The notes: a model not told the origin generated them from the letters alone. Shown: positions 8,286 through 17,045, numbered from the stretch's first letter. The stretch is 44,175 bases of DNA from Siminovitchia terrae (GCF_003605405.2 NZ_QYTW02000016.1:68133-112307); one strand, 5' to 3'. Made by a program: numbers and translations.

Positions 8286-9284
8286 ATGAAAAAATGGTTG
8301 GCAAGCATCTCTTGCATGTTACTATTGTTGGCCGGTTGCGGTGGACAAGATAAAGAAAAGGGCGATTCGGCAGGGAAAGAGGAAGGACTAAAAAAAGTAT
8401 CCGTTGTCCTGGATTGGTCGCCGAATACGAACCATACCGGATTGTATGTTGCACAGAAAAAAGGTTTTTTTAAAGACGAAGGATTGGATGTGGAGATTAT
8501 TTTGCCAGGGGAAGCAGGAGCGGATCAGCTTGTGGCTTCCGGGAAATCCGAATTTGGTGTCAGCTATCAGGAAAGCATTACGGAGGCACGAGTTCAAGAC
8601 GTGCCGATTGTTTCGATTGGTGCGGTAATTCAGCACAATACGTCAGGTTTTGCATCCCCTGTTGAAAAAAATATCAAGTCGCCAAAGGATTTTGTAGGAA
8701 AAGCATATGGAGGATGGGGGGCACCGCTTGAAAAAGCCGTTTTGGCATCTCTGATGGAAACGGAAGGCGCGGACATTAAGAAGGTGGACATCGTGAACAT
8801 GGGAGATTCCGACTTTTTTACGGCTGTAAAAAGGGATATTGACTTCGCTTGGATCTATTATGCGTGGACCGGAGTGGAGGCGGAGCTTCGCGGAGAAAAA
8901 GTCAACATGATCTACCTAACGGATTACTCGGACAAGCTTGATTATTATACTCCTGTCATTTCAACAAGCGAAAAATTGATTGAAAAAGATCCGGAAACTG
9001 TCAAAGCGTTCATGGCTGCAGTGACAAAAGGCTATGAATTTGCGATCAACCAGCCGGCAGAAGCTGCTGATATTTTAATTACATCTGTTCCTGATTTGGA
9101 CGAAGAGCTCGTAAAGAAAAGCCAAGAATGGTTGGCGCCGCGCTATCAGGATGATGCTTCCCGCTGGGGAGAACAAAAAGCCGAAGTGTGGAAAAATTAC
9201 ATGGACTGGATGCTCAGTAAAGGATTGCTGGAAAAAGAGATAGATGTTGATAAAGCATTCACGAACGAATTTTTACCAAAATAG
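8286..9284 (+). CDS. thiY: ABC transporter substrate-binding lipoprotein for a thiamine pyrimidine precursor (ThiY-like)
   Basis: A 332-residue NMT1/THI5-like periplasmic-type binding protein. The signal peptide ends in the lipobox LLLLAGC, so it is anchored outside the membrane. The VVLDWSPNTNHTGLYVAQKKGFFKDEGLDVEI start is the family signature for binding HMP or formylaminopyrimidine. The ATG at 8286 is chosen since AGGAGGAA (8273-8280) precedes it and the signal peptide starts MKKW; the frame continues upstream without support. It is the first gene of a five-gene operon under a TPP riboswitch with permease and ATPase genes. The exact pyrimidine ligand is inferred from ThiXYZ systems. Confidence 0.9.
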   Translation: MKKWLASISCMLLLLAGCGGQDKEKGDSAGKEEGLKKVSVVLDWSPNTNHTGLYVAQKKGFFKDEGLDVEIILPGEAGADQLVASGKSEFGVSYQESITEARVQDVPIVSIGAVIQHNTSGFASPVEKNIKSPKDFVGKAYGGWGAPLEKAVLASLMETEGADIKKVDIVNMGDSDFFTAVKRDIDFAWIYYAWTGVEAELRGEKVNMIYLTDYSDKLDYYTPVISTSEKLIEKDPETVKAFMAAVTKGYEFAINQPAEAADILITSVPDLDEELVKKSQEWLAPRYQDDASRWGEQKAEVWKNYMDWMLSKGLLEKEIDVDKAFTNEFLPK

Positions 9285-9295
9285 GAGGGCTGAAA

Positions 9296-9586
9296 ATGGC
9301 CAACTCATTGATTAGTATACAAATTATCCCCAAAACCAAAAACGGCGAAGATGTCATTCCTTATGTAGACGAAGCCATCAAAGTGATCCAGGAAGCAGGC
9401 ATTAAACATGAGGTACACCCATTGGAAACAACAATGGAAGGTGAATTCTCCGAATTGATGGAAGTCATCAGGAGAATGAATGAACGGATGATCGAAATGG
9501 GAAGCAAAAACGTCATTTCCCAGGTGAAAATTTTATATCAGCCGGAAGGAATAACAATGGACCAGTTAACGGAGAAGTACCAATAA
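9296..9586 (+). CDS. MTH1187 family thiamine-binding protein (UPF0045)
   Basis: A 96-residue protein of the Thiamine_BP/DUF77 family (YqgV-like): a small ferredoxin-like fold beginning SLISIQIIPKTK with IKVIQEAGIKHEVHPLETTMEGE in the middle. Family members bind thiamine or related molecules in the cytoplasm. Its position between the binding-protein and permease genes, overlapping the latter by one base, supports a role in pyrimidine/thiamine uptake or sensing. The RBS GGAGGG lies just before the ATG. Length is full for the family. Confidence 0.88.
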   Translation: MANSLISIQIIPKTKNGEDVIPYVDEAIKVIQEAGIKHEVHPLETTMEGEFSELMEVIRRMNERMIEMGSKNVISQVKILYQPEGITMDQLTEKYQ

Positions 9587-10347
9587 TGAACTGGGTTGCA
9601 AAAAAAGGATGGAGGCCGGCAGCGGTCCTCCTCCTTTTATTATGTATATGGGAATTGGCTGTAAAAATGCTGGATATTCCAGGCTGGCTCCTCCCGCCGC
9701 CTTCTTCCATCATTGCTGAAGCAGTGGGAGGCTTCGAGGGGCTTTTGCCGCATCTTCAGTCGACCTTGGTGTTGGCAGCCGGTGGTTTTGTGATCGGATG
9801 TAGTGTAGGCCTGTTGACTGCAGTTATTCTGCATTTGCTTCCAAGGGTACAGGAGTCAATTTATCCTCTTTTGATTTTATCGCAAAATGTTCCAATCATT
9901 GTCTTGGCGCCGCTTTTAGTCATTTGGTTCGGTTTTGGGCTGCTTCCTAAAATCATCGTCATTACACTTGTCTGTTTCTTTCCTGTAACCGTTGCAGCGA
10001 TGGATGGTTTCCGGAATGTTCCGCACGATATGAAGCATTACATGCTAATGGCGGGGGCTTCGAAAATCCAGTTGTTTTTAAAATTGGAATGGCCGTACGC
10101 TCTTTCCTCCGTTTTTTCCGGATTAAAAATTTCAGCAACCTACAGTGTGATGGGGGCTGTGATTTCCGAGTGGCTTGGGGCAAAAAATGGGATCGGAGTC
10201 TATATGACGCTGGCTTCTTCAGCTTTCAGGACGGACCGTGTATTTGTGGCGATTTTTATCATCATGATCTTAAGTCTACTGTTTTTTACTGTCATTACAA
10301 TTGCTGAAGCAAAGCTGGTCAAATGGCGAAGAAAGAAGGTTGAATAG
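9586..10347 (+). CDS. thiX: ABC transporter permease (ThiX-like)
   Basis: A 253-residue inner-membrane permease of the BPD_transp_1 type. An N-terminal transmembrane helix is followed by LLPPPSSIIAEA, a motif common to SsuC/TauC/ThiX permeases, and then several more hydrophobic segments. The EAA-type loop (MLMAGASKIQLFLKLEWPYALSSVFSGLKIS) contacts the ATPase. The start overlaps the previous stop (TAATG) and the stop abuts the ATPase start, so the genes are translationally coupled. It should form the membrane channel of the thiamine-precursor transporter. Confidence 0.9.
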   Translation: MNWVAKKGWRPAAVLLLLLCIWELAVKMLDIPGWLLPPPSSIIAEAVGGFEGLLPHLQSTLVLAAGGFVIGCSVGLLTAVILHLLPRVQESIYPLLILSQNVPIIVLAPLLVIWFGFGLLPKIIVITLVCFFPVTVAAMDGFRNVPHDMKHYMLMAGASKIQLFLKLEWPYALSSVFSGLKISATYSVMGAVISEWLGAKNGIGVYMTLASSAFRTDRVFVAIFIIMILSLLFFTVITIAEAKLVKWRRKKVE

Positions 10348-11100
10348 ATGAGTCACTTGGAAATCGGACATTTGTCTAAAAACTTTGCTGGAAAAGAAAT
10401 ATTGAAGGGTTTACAGCTTTCAGTTGAGGAAGGAGAATTTGTTACGATCCTGGGACCTTCCGGAAGCGGCAAAAGTACACTTTTTCATATCATCGGAGGG
10501 CTTCTAACTCCAGAACAAGGCAGCGTTTTTTTGTATGGGCAGGAAATTACAGGTGAACGAGGACATATTAGCTATATGCCGCAACAACACTCGCTTTTTC
10601 CGTGGCGGACCATTTTGCAGAATGTACTTTTGGGGCAGGAACTGACTGGAAAAGCGGATAAAGAGCGGGCTGTAGATATGATTGAAAAAGCGGGACTGGC
10701 TGGATATGAAAATGAGTTGCCGGATGCTTTGTCTGGCGGAATGAAGCAACGGGCCGCTTTTATCAGAGCATTATTAAGTCCACAATCCCTCATTTTATTG
10801 GATGAACCATTTTCAGCTCTCGACGATTTTACGAGACAAGATATGCAGCAGTGGCTTCAATCTACTTGGATGGAGTATAAAAAGACGATTCTGTTCGTGA
10901 CGCATAATATTGAAGAAGCGCTTTTTCTTTCTGACCGGATTGCCATCCTTTCAACAAAGCCGGCAGCCGTAATAAAGGAATTCAAGCTGCCTTTTGACAG
11001 ACCGCGGGACAAGGAGTTATTTTTTGCACGTGAGTTTTTTGATTTGAAGCAAGAGATCAGTAGTTGGATTTTAAACGGCAGTGGGGGTGTGGAGCGCTAA
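10348..11100 (+). CDS. thiZ: ABC transporter ATP-binding protein (ThiZ-like)
   Basis: A 250-residue ATPase of the nitrate/taurine/HMP transporter class. Walker A is GPSGSGKST, the Q-loop is MPQQHSLFPW, the signature LSGGMKQRAAFIRALL and Walker B LILLDEPFSALD, with the switch His in VTHNIEEAL. It energises the ThiX permease. It starts immediately after the permease stop codon, and its stop TAA overlaps the ATG of the downstream hydrolase. Confidence 0.92.
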   Translation: MSHLEIGHLSKNFAGKEILKGLQLSVEEGEFVTILGPSGSGKSTLFHIIGGLLTPEQGSVFLYGQEITGERGHISYMPQQHSLFPWRTILQNVLLGQELTGKADKERAVDMIEKAGLAGYENELPDALSGGMKQRAAFIRALLSPQSLILLDEPFSALDDFTRQDMQQWLQSTWMEYKKTILFVTHNIEEALFLSDRIAILSTKPAAVIKEFKLPFDRPRDKELFFAREFFDLKQEISSWILNGSGGVER

Positions 11101-11906
11101 TGAGAAAAATCATTGATTCCCATATCCATTTGGACTTATACAAAGAGAATGAAATGAGAGAAATCATGAAAGAATTGGCTTCTGCAGGGTGCACGGATTT
11201 AATTTCAGTTTCCTTTCATCTCGAATCGTGTCTTCATAATTTGCGTTTGGCTAAAACATATTCCCAAGTGCACACAGCATTCGGGTTCCATCCGGAGCAG
11301 GAATTGCCTTCTGATGAGGAACTCCAGGATTTGTTTTTGTGGATGGAGAAACACCAGGAGCAAATGGTCGCTGTCGGAGAAATCGGACTTCCTTATTATC
11401 TGCGTTCGGAAAGTAAGGGGGATTTTTCCAACGATGGACATATCGAATTGCTCGAACAATTCATTTTGAAGGCCAGGCAATGGGACAAGCCTGTTATTTT
11501 ACATGCTGTATACGATGATGCGTCAATTGTCTGTGATTTGCTGGAAAAGCATGGGATGGAAAAGGCGCATTTCCACTGGTTTAAAGGAGATTCAAAGACA
11601 GTCGAGCGGATGATCGAGAATGGCTGGTTCATTTCCGTTACGCCTGATGTGGTTTATGAACAGGAAATTCAGGAGCTGGCCAAAGTATACCCGCTTGATC
11701 AAATAATGGTGGAAACGGATGGGCCGTGGCGTTTTGAAGGACCGTTCTCCGGAAAAATGACACATCCGAACATGATACATAAATCGGTTGTTTCCATAGC
11801 TTCGATTAAAGATTGTAGGAAGGAAGAGGTCTATGGCATCCTTTATGAAAACACCGCTGATTTCTACCAGTTCAGTCCCTTAAAACGAGAAAGAAATCGA
11901 ACGTGA
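11100..11906 (+). CDS. TatD family metal-dependent hydrolase in the thiamine transporter operon
   Basis: A 268-residue amidohydrolase-fold protein. Metal ligands of the TatD family are recognisable: His8 and His10 in DSHIH, Glu in VGEIGLPY, His in VILHAVYDD, His in AHFHWFKGD and Asp in METDGPW. Several surrounding motifs differ from housekeeping TatD (usual GEIGLDY, HxR and ETDAPY), suggesting a specialised substrate. ATG at 11100 overlaps the thiZ stop (TAATG), behind GGAG, making it the last gene of the riboswitch operon; an upstream start at 11064 would lie inside thiZ and lacks support. Since salvage of formylaminopyrimidine needs a hydrolase (YlmB in B. subtilis), a role in processing the imported pyrimidine is a reasonable but unproven idea. 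Confidence 0.85.
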   Translation: MRKIIDSHIHLDLYKENEMREIMKELASAGCTDLISVSFHLESCLHNLRLAKTYSQVHTAFGFHPEQELPSDEELQDLFLWMEKHQEQMVAVGEIGLPYYLRSESKGDFSNDGHIELLEQFILKARQWDKPVILHAVYDDASIVCDLLEKHGMEKAHFHWFKGDSKTVERMIENGWFISVTPDVVYEQEIQELAKVYPLDQIMVETDGPWRFEGPFSGKMTHPNMIHKSVVSIASIKDCRKEEVYGILYENTADFYQFSPLKRERNRT

Positions 11907-11914
11907 AATTTTAA

Positions 11915-12104
11915 CTTCATTCAGCAGAAGTCTCCCACTTCTGTAAGTGGTGAGATGAATGCATATAAATATTCCATTCAGTGGGGGTTCAAACCCCGGC
12001 TGAATAAAGTCAAAGCCTCCGGCGGATGCCACAGATTTTCAGAGGAAATTTATCGAGCGGAGCTCGATAAAATCTGGGCGCAAATACGCCAAGGCGCATT
12101 TGAT
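11915..12104 (+). repeat. Dispersed 190-bp structured element, copy R1
   Basis: A full-length copy directly 3' of TTTTAA (11909-11914), eight bases after the TatD-like gene. It begins CTTCATTCAGC and ends GCGCATTTGAT. Internal structures are the hairpin CTCCCACTT/AAGTGGTGAG, the stem ATTCAG...CTGAAT enclosing GGGG/CCCC with a TTCAAA loop, and the perfect hairpin TTTATCGAGC-GGA-GCTCGATAAA. No transposase gene is present. The short frame through it is not conserved among copies. Confidence 0.88.
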
Positions 12105-12361
12105 TGGCAGTCCCGCTGGCGTTCAGTACTTTTGCAGAACTGTTAAGACTGTGCCTCTAATACAGTGAATTCTGAAAAAATGAGCCAGATCTTTTTTGAT
12201 TTCATCCTGTATAGGCTTGAATGCTTTCACCCGGACAACAAAATGATAATTGAACCACCATGCCGAACAATATTTTTGATTCATTTATTTTGAATTAGAA
12301 ATAATTTCAACTCGGATTAAACTTATTCTCAAATAATGAATTTTGGAATATTTTTAGTTCG
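12105..12361. other. Intergenic region before brnQ, no gene seen
   Basis: Between the repeat and the brnQ promoter the DNA becomes AT-rich. I see no gene, RNA or clear regulatory site. Confidence 0.5.
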
Positions 12362-12390
12362 TTGCATACATGCCATAAAAAAGGTACTAT
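12362..12390 (+). promoter_or_regulatory. Predicted sigma-A promoter of brnQ
   Basis: TTGCAT (12362-12367) and TACTAT (12385-12390) are separated by 17 bases, about 75 bases upstream of the brnQ start. Confidence 0.6.
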
Positions 12391-12466
12391 AGTAAAGTCT
12401 ATTAAAATAAATACTATTCAACATAATTTCTTACTTTTCTTACATTTTGGAGGGGAACAAATTATT

Positions 12467-13837
12467 ATGAAGGAAAAACTTTCGTTTTCATCATACTTTG
12501 TCATTGGTGTGATGTTATTTGCTTTGTTCTTCGGAGCGGGGAACCTCATTTTTCCAGCTTCACTTGGGCAAAATGCAGGAACCAATCTTTGGCCTGCGAT
12601 TATCGGATTCTTAATTACAGGAACAGGCTTACCGTTTCTTGGAATTTTGGCTATGGGATTTTCGGGCAGTCGCAATCTTCAGGACTTGGCGAGCCGGGTT
12701 CATCCGGTTTACGCGGTCATTTTTACTTCTCTGCTTTATCTGACAATTGGACCTTTTTTTGCTACTCCTCGTACTGGTGCAGTTGCTTATGATATTGGGA
12801 TAGCTCCTTTTGTGAGCGACGATTTTGCTAAAACAGGGCTTTTTATTTTCACCCTTGTGTTTTTTGGCATCACCGTCTGGCTTTCTTTGAATCCAACGAA
12901 AATTGTTGATCGTGTCGGAAAAATATTGTCACCGGGCATCATTATTCTTCTTGCTGTTTTACTTATTACAGTTATTGTCAAACCGATGGGATCATTTGAA
13001 GCTCCTCAGGAAGCCTATAGCAGCGGTGCGTTCATGAAAGGTTTCACCGAAGGGTATAATACGATGGACGCCCTCGCATCGCTTGTTTTCGGCATCATTG
13101 TCATCAACGCGATCAGGGGACTCGGCGTTACGTCTAAAAAGGAAATTTTGTCTGCGACGATAAAATCAGGTACAGTTGCGACTATTTTTCTAGGAATTAT
13201 TTATGTGGGGATTGCCTATTTGGGTGCAACCAGCACTGGAAAGATCGGTCTTTTTGATACAGGTGGGCCCGTTTTGAGTAATGCATCGTCTTATTATTTC
13301 GGAACATTTGGAGCAATTATGCTAGCAGCAATCATCATTCTTGCGTGCTTGACAACGAGCATTGGACTGATAACAGCATGTGGCGAATATTTCAATACCC
13401 TTTTTCCAAAAATCAGCTATAAAGTATTTGTTCTATTCTTTTCTCTGCTGTCCTTCACCATTGCAAATTTCGGGTTGGCGAACATTATCAATTATTCAAT
13501 CCCAGTATTAATGTTCCTGTATCCTTTGGCGATTGTGTTGATGCTCCTCACATTTATGTCACCGTTATTTAAACATTCGCGACTGGTATATGTTTCAACA
13601 ATTGCGGTCACATTCTTAATTAGTATTGTGGACGGGCTCAAGACGCTCTGCGATTCATTAAAAATTCCATACTTTGAATGGTTGTCTCCAATTATTGACT
13701 TTTATAAAGATAATCTGCCGATGTATGCCGAAGGCCTTGGTTGGTTGATACCTGTCCTTGTTGTGCTTATTGGAACAGGAATTATTGGGCGAGTCATTTT
13801 TCCAGGGCAGGATGACATTGAGGCCTCAGAAGTCTAA
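12467..13837 (+). CDS. brnQ: Branched-chain amino acid:cation symporter (BrnQ)
   Basis: A 456-residue LIVCS family carrier for leucine, isoleucine and valine with sodium or protons. Twelve hydrophobic segments span the sequence. The N-terminal SSYFVIGVMLFALFFGAGNLIFPxxLG signature and the PRTGAVAYDIGIAP segment are diagnostic. The ATG at 12467 lies behind GGAGGGG and gives the family N-terminus MKEKLSFS. The frame extends 35 codons upstream without support and across the predicted promoter. It is monocistronic. Confidence 0.93.
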   Translation: MKEKLSFSSYFVIGVMLFALFFGAGNLIFPASLGQNAGTNLWPAIIGFLITGTGLPFLGILAMGFSGSRNLQDLASRVHPVYAVIFTSLLYLTIGPFFATPRTGAVAYDIGIAPFVSDDFAKTGLFIFTLVFFGITVWLSLNPTKIVDRVGKILSPGIIILLAVLLITVIVKPMGSFEAPQEAYSSGAFMKGFTEGYNTMDALASLVFGIIVINAIRGLGVTSKKEILSATIKSGTVATIFLGIIYVGIAYLGATSTGKIGLFDTGGPVLSNASSYYFGTFGAIMLAAIIILACLTTSIGLITACGEYFNTLFPKISYKVFVLFFSLLSFTIANFGLANIINYSIPVLMFLYPLAIVLMLLTFMSPLFKHSRLVYVSTIAVTFLISIVDGLKTLCDSLKIPYFEWLSPIIDFYKDNLPMYAEGLGWLIPVLVVLIGTGIIGRVIFPGQDDIEASEV

Positions 13838-13850
13838 TTTTAAAAAAGTC

Positions 13851-13879
13851 TTGACTTCCATTTATCTAGAAGTTATCAT
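13851..13879 (+). promoter_or_regulatory. Predicted sigma-A promoter of the trp operon
   Basis: TTGACT (13851-13856), 17 bases, then TATCAT (13874-13879). Transcription would begin just upstream of the first T-box leader. Confidence 0.7.
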
Positions 13880-13914
13880 CTTAACTAATTAAAACTTTAA
13901 CGGATATCTTTTGG

Positions 13915-14178
13915 CAATGATGAAGAGAAGTAGCTGTTTTTTAACACTCAAGAGAGCCAGTGGCAGGTGTGAACTGGTGTGTGGAAATGGTGAATGGACT
14001 TCTGAGCCTTCAAGCTGAACTTTGCCGATGGGCAAGTAGTAGGCTTCGACGTGAATCTCGACGTTAAAAGAGACGGACAATAAGCATTGCTGCTTGTTGT
14101 TGGCAAAGTGAGTCGGTTTTTCGGCTAATAAAGGTGGTACCACGGGTTCCCTCGTCCTTTGGATGAGGGGCCCTTTTT
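13915..14178 (+). promoter_or_regulatory. T-box riboswitch 1, tryptophan-specific
   Basis: Stem I contains the specifier in GAATGGACTTC with TGG (Trp) at 13995-13997. The conserved T-box AAGGTGGTACCACGGG is at 14131-14146. A terminator of GGG-CCCTCGTCC paired with GGATGAGGGGCCC and a T run ends at 14178. Uncharged tRNA-Trp should bind and allow read-through. Confidence 0.92.
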
Positions 14179-14204
14179 GTATTACAAACGAATATATGAA
14201 AATC

Positions 14205-14480
14205 GATGAATAAGATGAGTACACTGAGCTGTGGACGAAATAGAGAGCTGGTGATGGTGGGAATCCGGCGCGTACCGTTTGGTGGAATGGACTTATGAGA
14301 GATTTCCCGAATCAAGTAGGGAAAGACGGATTCCCCCGTTACAGGGATAGGGTATCGCGTGTAAGAAATCGCTGTACCTGAATGAGATGGAGATGCTTGA
14401 AGATCTTCAATAAGAGGTGGCACCGCGACTATATCGCCCTCTATAAATACACTTTTCGTGTGTTTATAGGGGGCTTTTTG
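14205..14480 (+). promoter_or_regulatory. T-box riboswitch 2, tryptophan-specific
   Basis: A second complete leader follows in tandem: the same GAATGGACT specifier context with TGG at 14288-14290, the T-box AGGTGGCACCGCGACT at 14415-14430, and its own terminator (GCCCTCTATAAA paired with TTTATAGGGGGC, then TTTTTG) at 14436-14480. Two leaders in series should give steeper control by tRNA-Trp charging. Confidence 0.92.
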
Positions 14481-14605
14481 TTTTAAAACTGAATCCTTTA
14501 AAAAAGTATCAAATGATAAACAGCAAAACCCTTTGGCGGCATGTTTTAAGTATAATGGCAACTTTTTGAATACGTACAATAAAAGAAAATCGGGAGGTTT
14601 TTCTC

Positions 14606-15631
14606 ATGAAATCGCAATTGCAAAAACTGATGAAAGGTAAAGATTTAAGCATACAAGAGATGAAGGAAGCAGCGGGGTTTCTTTTTACAGGAGAAGCTTC
14701 GGAAAGTGAAGCGGGGGCACTGCTTGGGCTGCTTGCTTTAAAAGGGGAAACGGCGGATGAAATTGCTGGACTGGTTCAGGCCATCCGCGAAAGATCGGTT
14801 CCGATTCAATCTGTCGGGGGAAGCGTCATGGATAATTGCGGTACAGGTGGTGATGGATCCAGAAGCTTCAATATCAGCACAACATCAGCGTTTGTCATTG
14901 CCGGAGCTGGAATCAAAGTTGCCAAGCATGGGAACAGGAGCGTTTCAAGTCAAACAGGCAGCGCAGATGTATTGGAGCACTTAGGTGTGTCTCTTGAATG
15001 CACGCCGGAGCAGACACAGGAATTGTTGGAAGAAAATAATATCGCATTTTTATTTGCACCGTACGTCCATCCAGGAATGAAGCAGGTCATGAAAGTAAGA
15101 AGGGATTTACGGGTTCCGACGATTTTCAATCTAATTGGCCCTTTGACAAATCCGATTGAACTCGACACTCAACTGATGGGCATTTACCGACGCGATAAAT
15201 TGGAATTGATGGGAAGTGTTTTGGAAAGGCTTGGAAGAAAACGCGCGGTCATCGTAAATGGTGCAGGCCATATGGATGAGCTGTCATTGGCGGGTGAAAA
15301 TCATCTAGTGATTTTGAAGGAAGGAAAGCTACAGTCCATTACCCTGACTCCTGAGGCAGTTGGTCTTCCAACTTATTCACTGGAAGAAATTGCGGGCGGA
15401 GATGCAGAAAGGAATGCCAGCATCATGATGAGCATTTTGCGTGGAGATGATGGTCCTTTCCGCGATACAGTTCTGCTCAATGCCGGTGTGGGAATTTTTG
15501 CAAGTGGCAAGACAGACACGATACAGGAAGGGATTCAATTGGCAAAAACGAGCATTAATTCAGGGGCAGCCCTGTCAAAGCTAGAGTATTTAATTAGAAA
15601 AAGCGAGCGATTAGAGCGGGGAGTGGTATAA
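14606..15631 (+). CDS. trpD: Anthranilate phosphoribosyltransferase
   Basis: Transfers phosphoribose from PRPP to anthranilate, the second step of tryptophan synthesis. The 341-residue protein shows the PRPP-binding GTGGDGSRSFNISTTSAF motif, KHGNRSVSSQTGSADVLEHLG and NLIGPLTNP. It is the first gene of the operon, behind two Trp T-boxes, with GGGAGG before the ATG. No trpE precedes it, unlike most trp operons of Bacillus. Confidence 0.96.
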   Translation: MKSQLQKLMKGKDLSIQEMKEAAGFLFTGEASESEAGALLGLLALKGETADEIAGLVQAIRERSVPIQSVGGSVMDNCGTGGDGSRSFNISTTSAFVIAGAGIKVAKHGNRSVSSQTGSADVLEHLGVSLECTPEQTQELLEENNIAFLFAPYVHPGMKQVMKVRRDLRVPTIFNLIGPLTNPIELDTQLMGIYRRDKLELMGSVLERLGRKRAVIVNGAGHMDELSLAGENHLVILKEGKLQSITLTPEAVGLPTYSLEEIAGGDAERNASIMMSILRGDDGPFRDTVLLNAGVGIFASGKTDTIQEGIQLAKTSINSGAALSKLEYLIRKSERLERGVV

Positions 15632-15632
15632 C

Positions 15633-16421
15633 ATGACAATATTGGATCGCATCATTGCACAAAAAATCTTAGAGGTAAAAGAACTGAAAGCTATTTACGG
15701 TGTAAGACAACCGAAGCCAGTAAAAAGAAAATCACTATATGAAAGTATTCAAAAATCTAACACGATGAGTGTGATAGCAGAAGTGAAGCGCGCTTCTCCA
15801 TCCAAAGGAGACATTAATCAAAAAGTAGACCCAGTTGCACAGGCAAAACAATATGAGGAAGCGGGGGCAACGGCGATTTCAGTATTGACGGATCGACAGT
15901 TTTTTAATGGGGCAATGGCTGATTTGTCCGAAGTTGCTTCGGCTGTTCCCGAGCTCCCCTTGCTTTGCAAGGACTTCATAATTGACCGTGTGCAAATTGA
16001 CACAGCTGTCCATCATGGGGCAAGCATCATCTTGCTCATTGCAGCAGCTTTGAAAGAAGAGCAGCTTAGAAATTTGTATGGTTACGCGAAATCACTAGGC
16101 TTGGACGTGTTATTTGAAGTTCACAATGAGGAGGAAGCAGAGACTGCCCTTAAGATTGGAGCGGACATTATCGGGATTAATAACCGTGATCTGAAGACAT
16201 TTAATGTTGACCTGAAGGTAACGGAGCGTGTAGCAGCTTTAATAAAAAATGAAAATATTGTGGTTGTCAGCGAAAGTGGAATCCGAACGCGGAAGGATGT
16301 GGCATTCGCAGAAGCTGCGGGAGCCAAAGCGGTGCTTGTCGGGGAAACACTTATGCGTTCGGTGGATATCGCTGCAACGATGAATGAAATCCGGATTCCT
16401 TTGCCCAAGGCGGTGCGTTGA
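15633..16421 (+). CDS. trpC: Indole-3-glycerol-phosphate synthase
   Basis: Closes the indole ring of CdRP to give indole-glycerol phosphate. The 262-residue TIM barrel contains the catalytic-lysine segment IAEVKRASPSKG, the LCKDFIID strand, ILLIAAAL, GINNRDLKTF and VSESGI. The ATG is one base after the trpD stop, behind GGGGAG, indicating tight translational coupling. Confidence 0.96.
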   Translation: MTILDRIIAQKILEVKELKAIYGVRQPKPVKRKSLYESIQKSNTMSVIAEVKRASPSKGDINQKVDPVAQAKQYEEAGATAISVLTDRQFFNGAMADLSEVASAVPELPLLCKDFIIDRVQIDTAVHHGASIILLIAAALKEEQLRNLYGYAKSLGLDVLFEVHNEEEAETALKIGADIIGINNRDLKTFNVDLKVTERVAALIKNENIVVVSESGIRTRKDVAFAEAAGAKAVLVGETLMRSVDIAATMNEIRIPLPKAVR

Positions 16422-17027
16422 TTGAAAGTAAAAATATGCGGGATCACCACTATGGAAGCGGCGGAAACGGCGTGCCAAGCGGGGGCTGACATGCTTGGAT
16501 TCGTTTTCGCTGATAGTTCGAGAAGGATAGAGCCTTCAGATGCGCAGGATATCATATCCCAGCTTCCTGAACACGTGGCGGCGGTTGGAGTTTTTGTCAA
16601 CGAGACAATTGAACAAATTCATCGTATCGCAGAAGAAGCTGGACTTGATTATATTCAACTTCATGGAGATGAAACGCCGGAATTTTGCAAAGAGCTTTTA
16701 CTTCCGGTTATCAAGGCTTTTACTATCAAGGAAGAGAATGACGCCAAAAAATTATCAGGATATGAATGTGACTTTTACCTGGTGGACAGTCCAGGGATTC
16801 GCTACCGCGGAGGTAGCGGGAAGCCATTTGATTGGAGACTTTTACAGGAACAAAAGCTTCCAAGGGAAAAAATGATCTTGGCAGGCGGCCTTAATCAAGC
16901 TAACGTCAAAGAAGCGATTAGATTGGCCCAGCCTGCTGCGGTAGATGTATCAAGCGGAGTGGAAACGAATGGAAAGAAAGATCATCAAAAAATAATCGAT
17001 TTTATCCAAGAGGCAAAACAATCTTAA
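16422..17027 (+). CDS. trpF: Phosphoribosylanthranilate isomerase
   Basis: Converts PRA to CdRP by Amadori rearrangement. The 201-residue barrel starts KVKICGIT (catalytic Cys) and has LDYIQLHGDE, LVDSP and AGGLNQANV with VDVSSGVE near the end. It uses a TTG start at 16422 directly after the trpC TGA. The rare start codon may tune its level within the operon. Confidence 0.95.
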   Translation: MKVKICGITTMEAAETACQAGADMLGFVFADSSRRIEPSDAQDIISQLPEHVAAVGVFVNETIEQIHRIAEEAGLDYIQLHGDETPEFCKELLLPVIKAFTIKEENDAKKLSGYECDFYLVDSPGIRYRGGSGKPFDWRLLQEQKLPREKMILAGGLNQANVKEAIRLAQPAAVDVSSGVETNGKKDHQKIIDFIQEAKQS

Positions 17028-17045
17028 CAAGGGAGAGAAAAGGCT

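Noticed and set aside
11993-12010. tRNA gene suggested by GGGTTCAAACCC
   Set aside because: Only a T-arm-like hairpin is present; no acceptor, D or anticodon arm can be folded around it, and it recurs only within the dispersed element.
12165-12182. CodY-box-like sequence (GAATTCTGAAAAAAT) upstream of brnQ
   Set aside because: Only about nine of fifteen consensus positions match, and it lies far upstream of the predicted promoter.
14064-14579. 171-codon minus-strand frame over the T-box region
   Set aside because: It crosses both T-box leaders and terminators, which explain the sequence.
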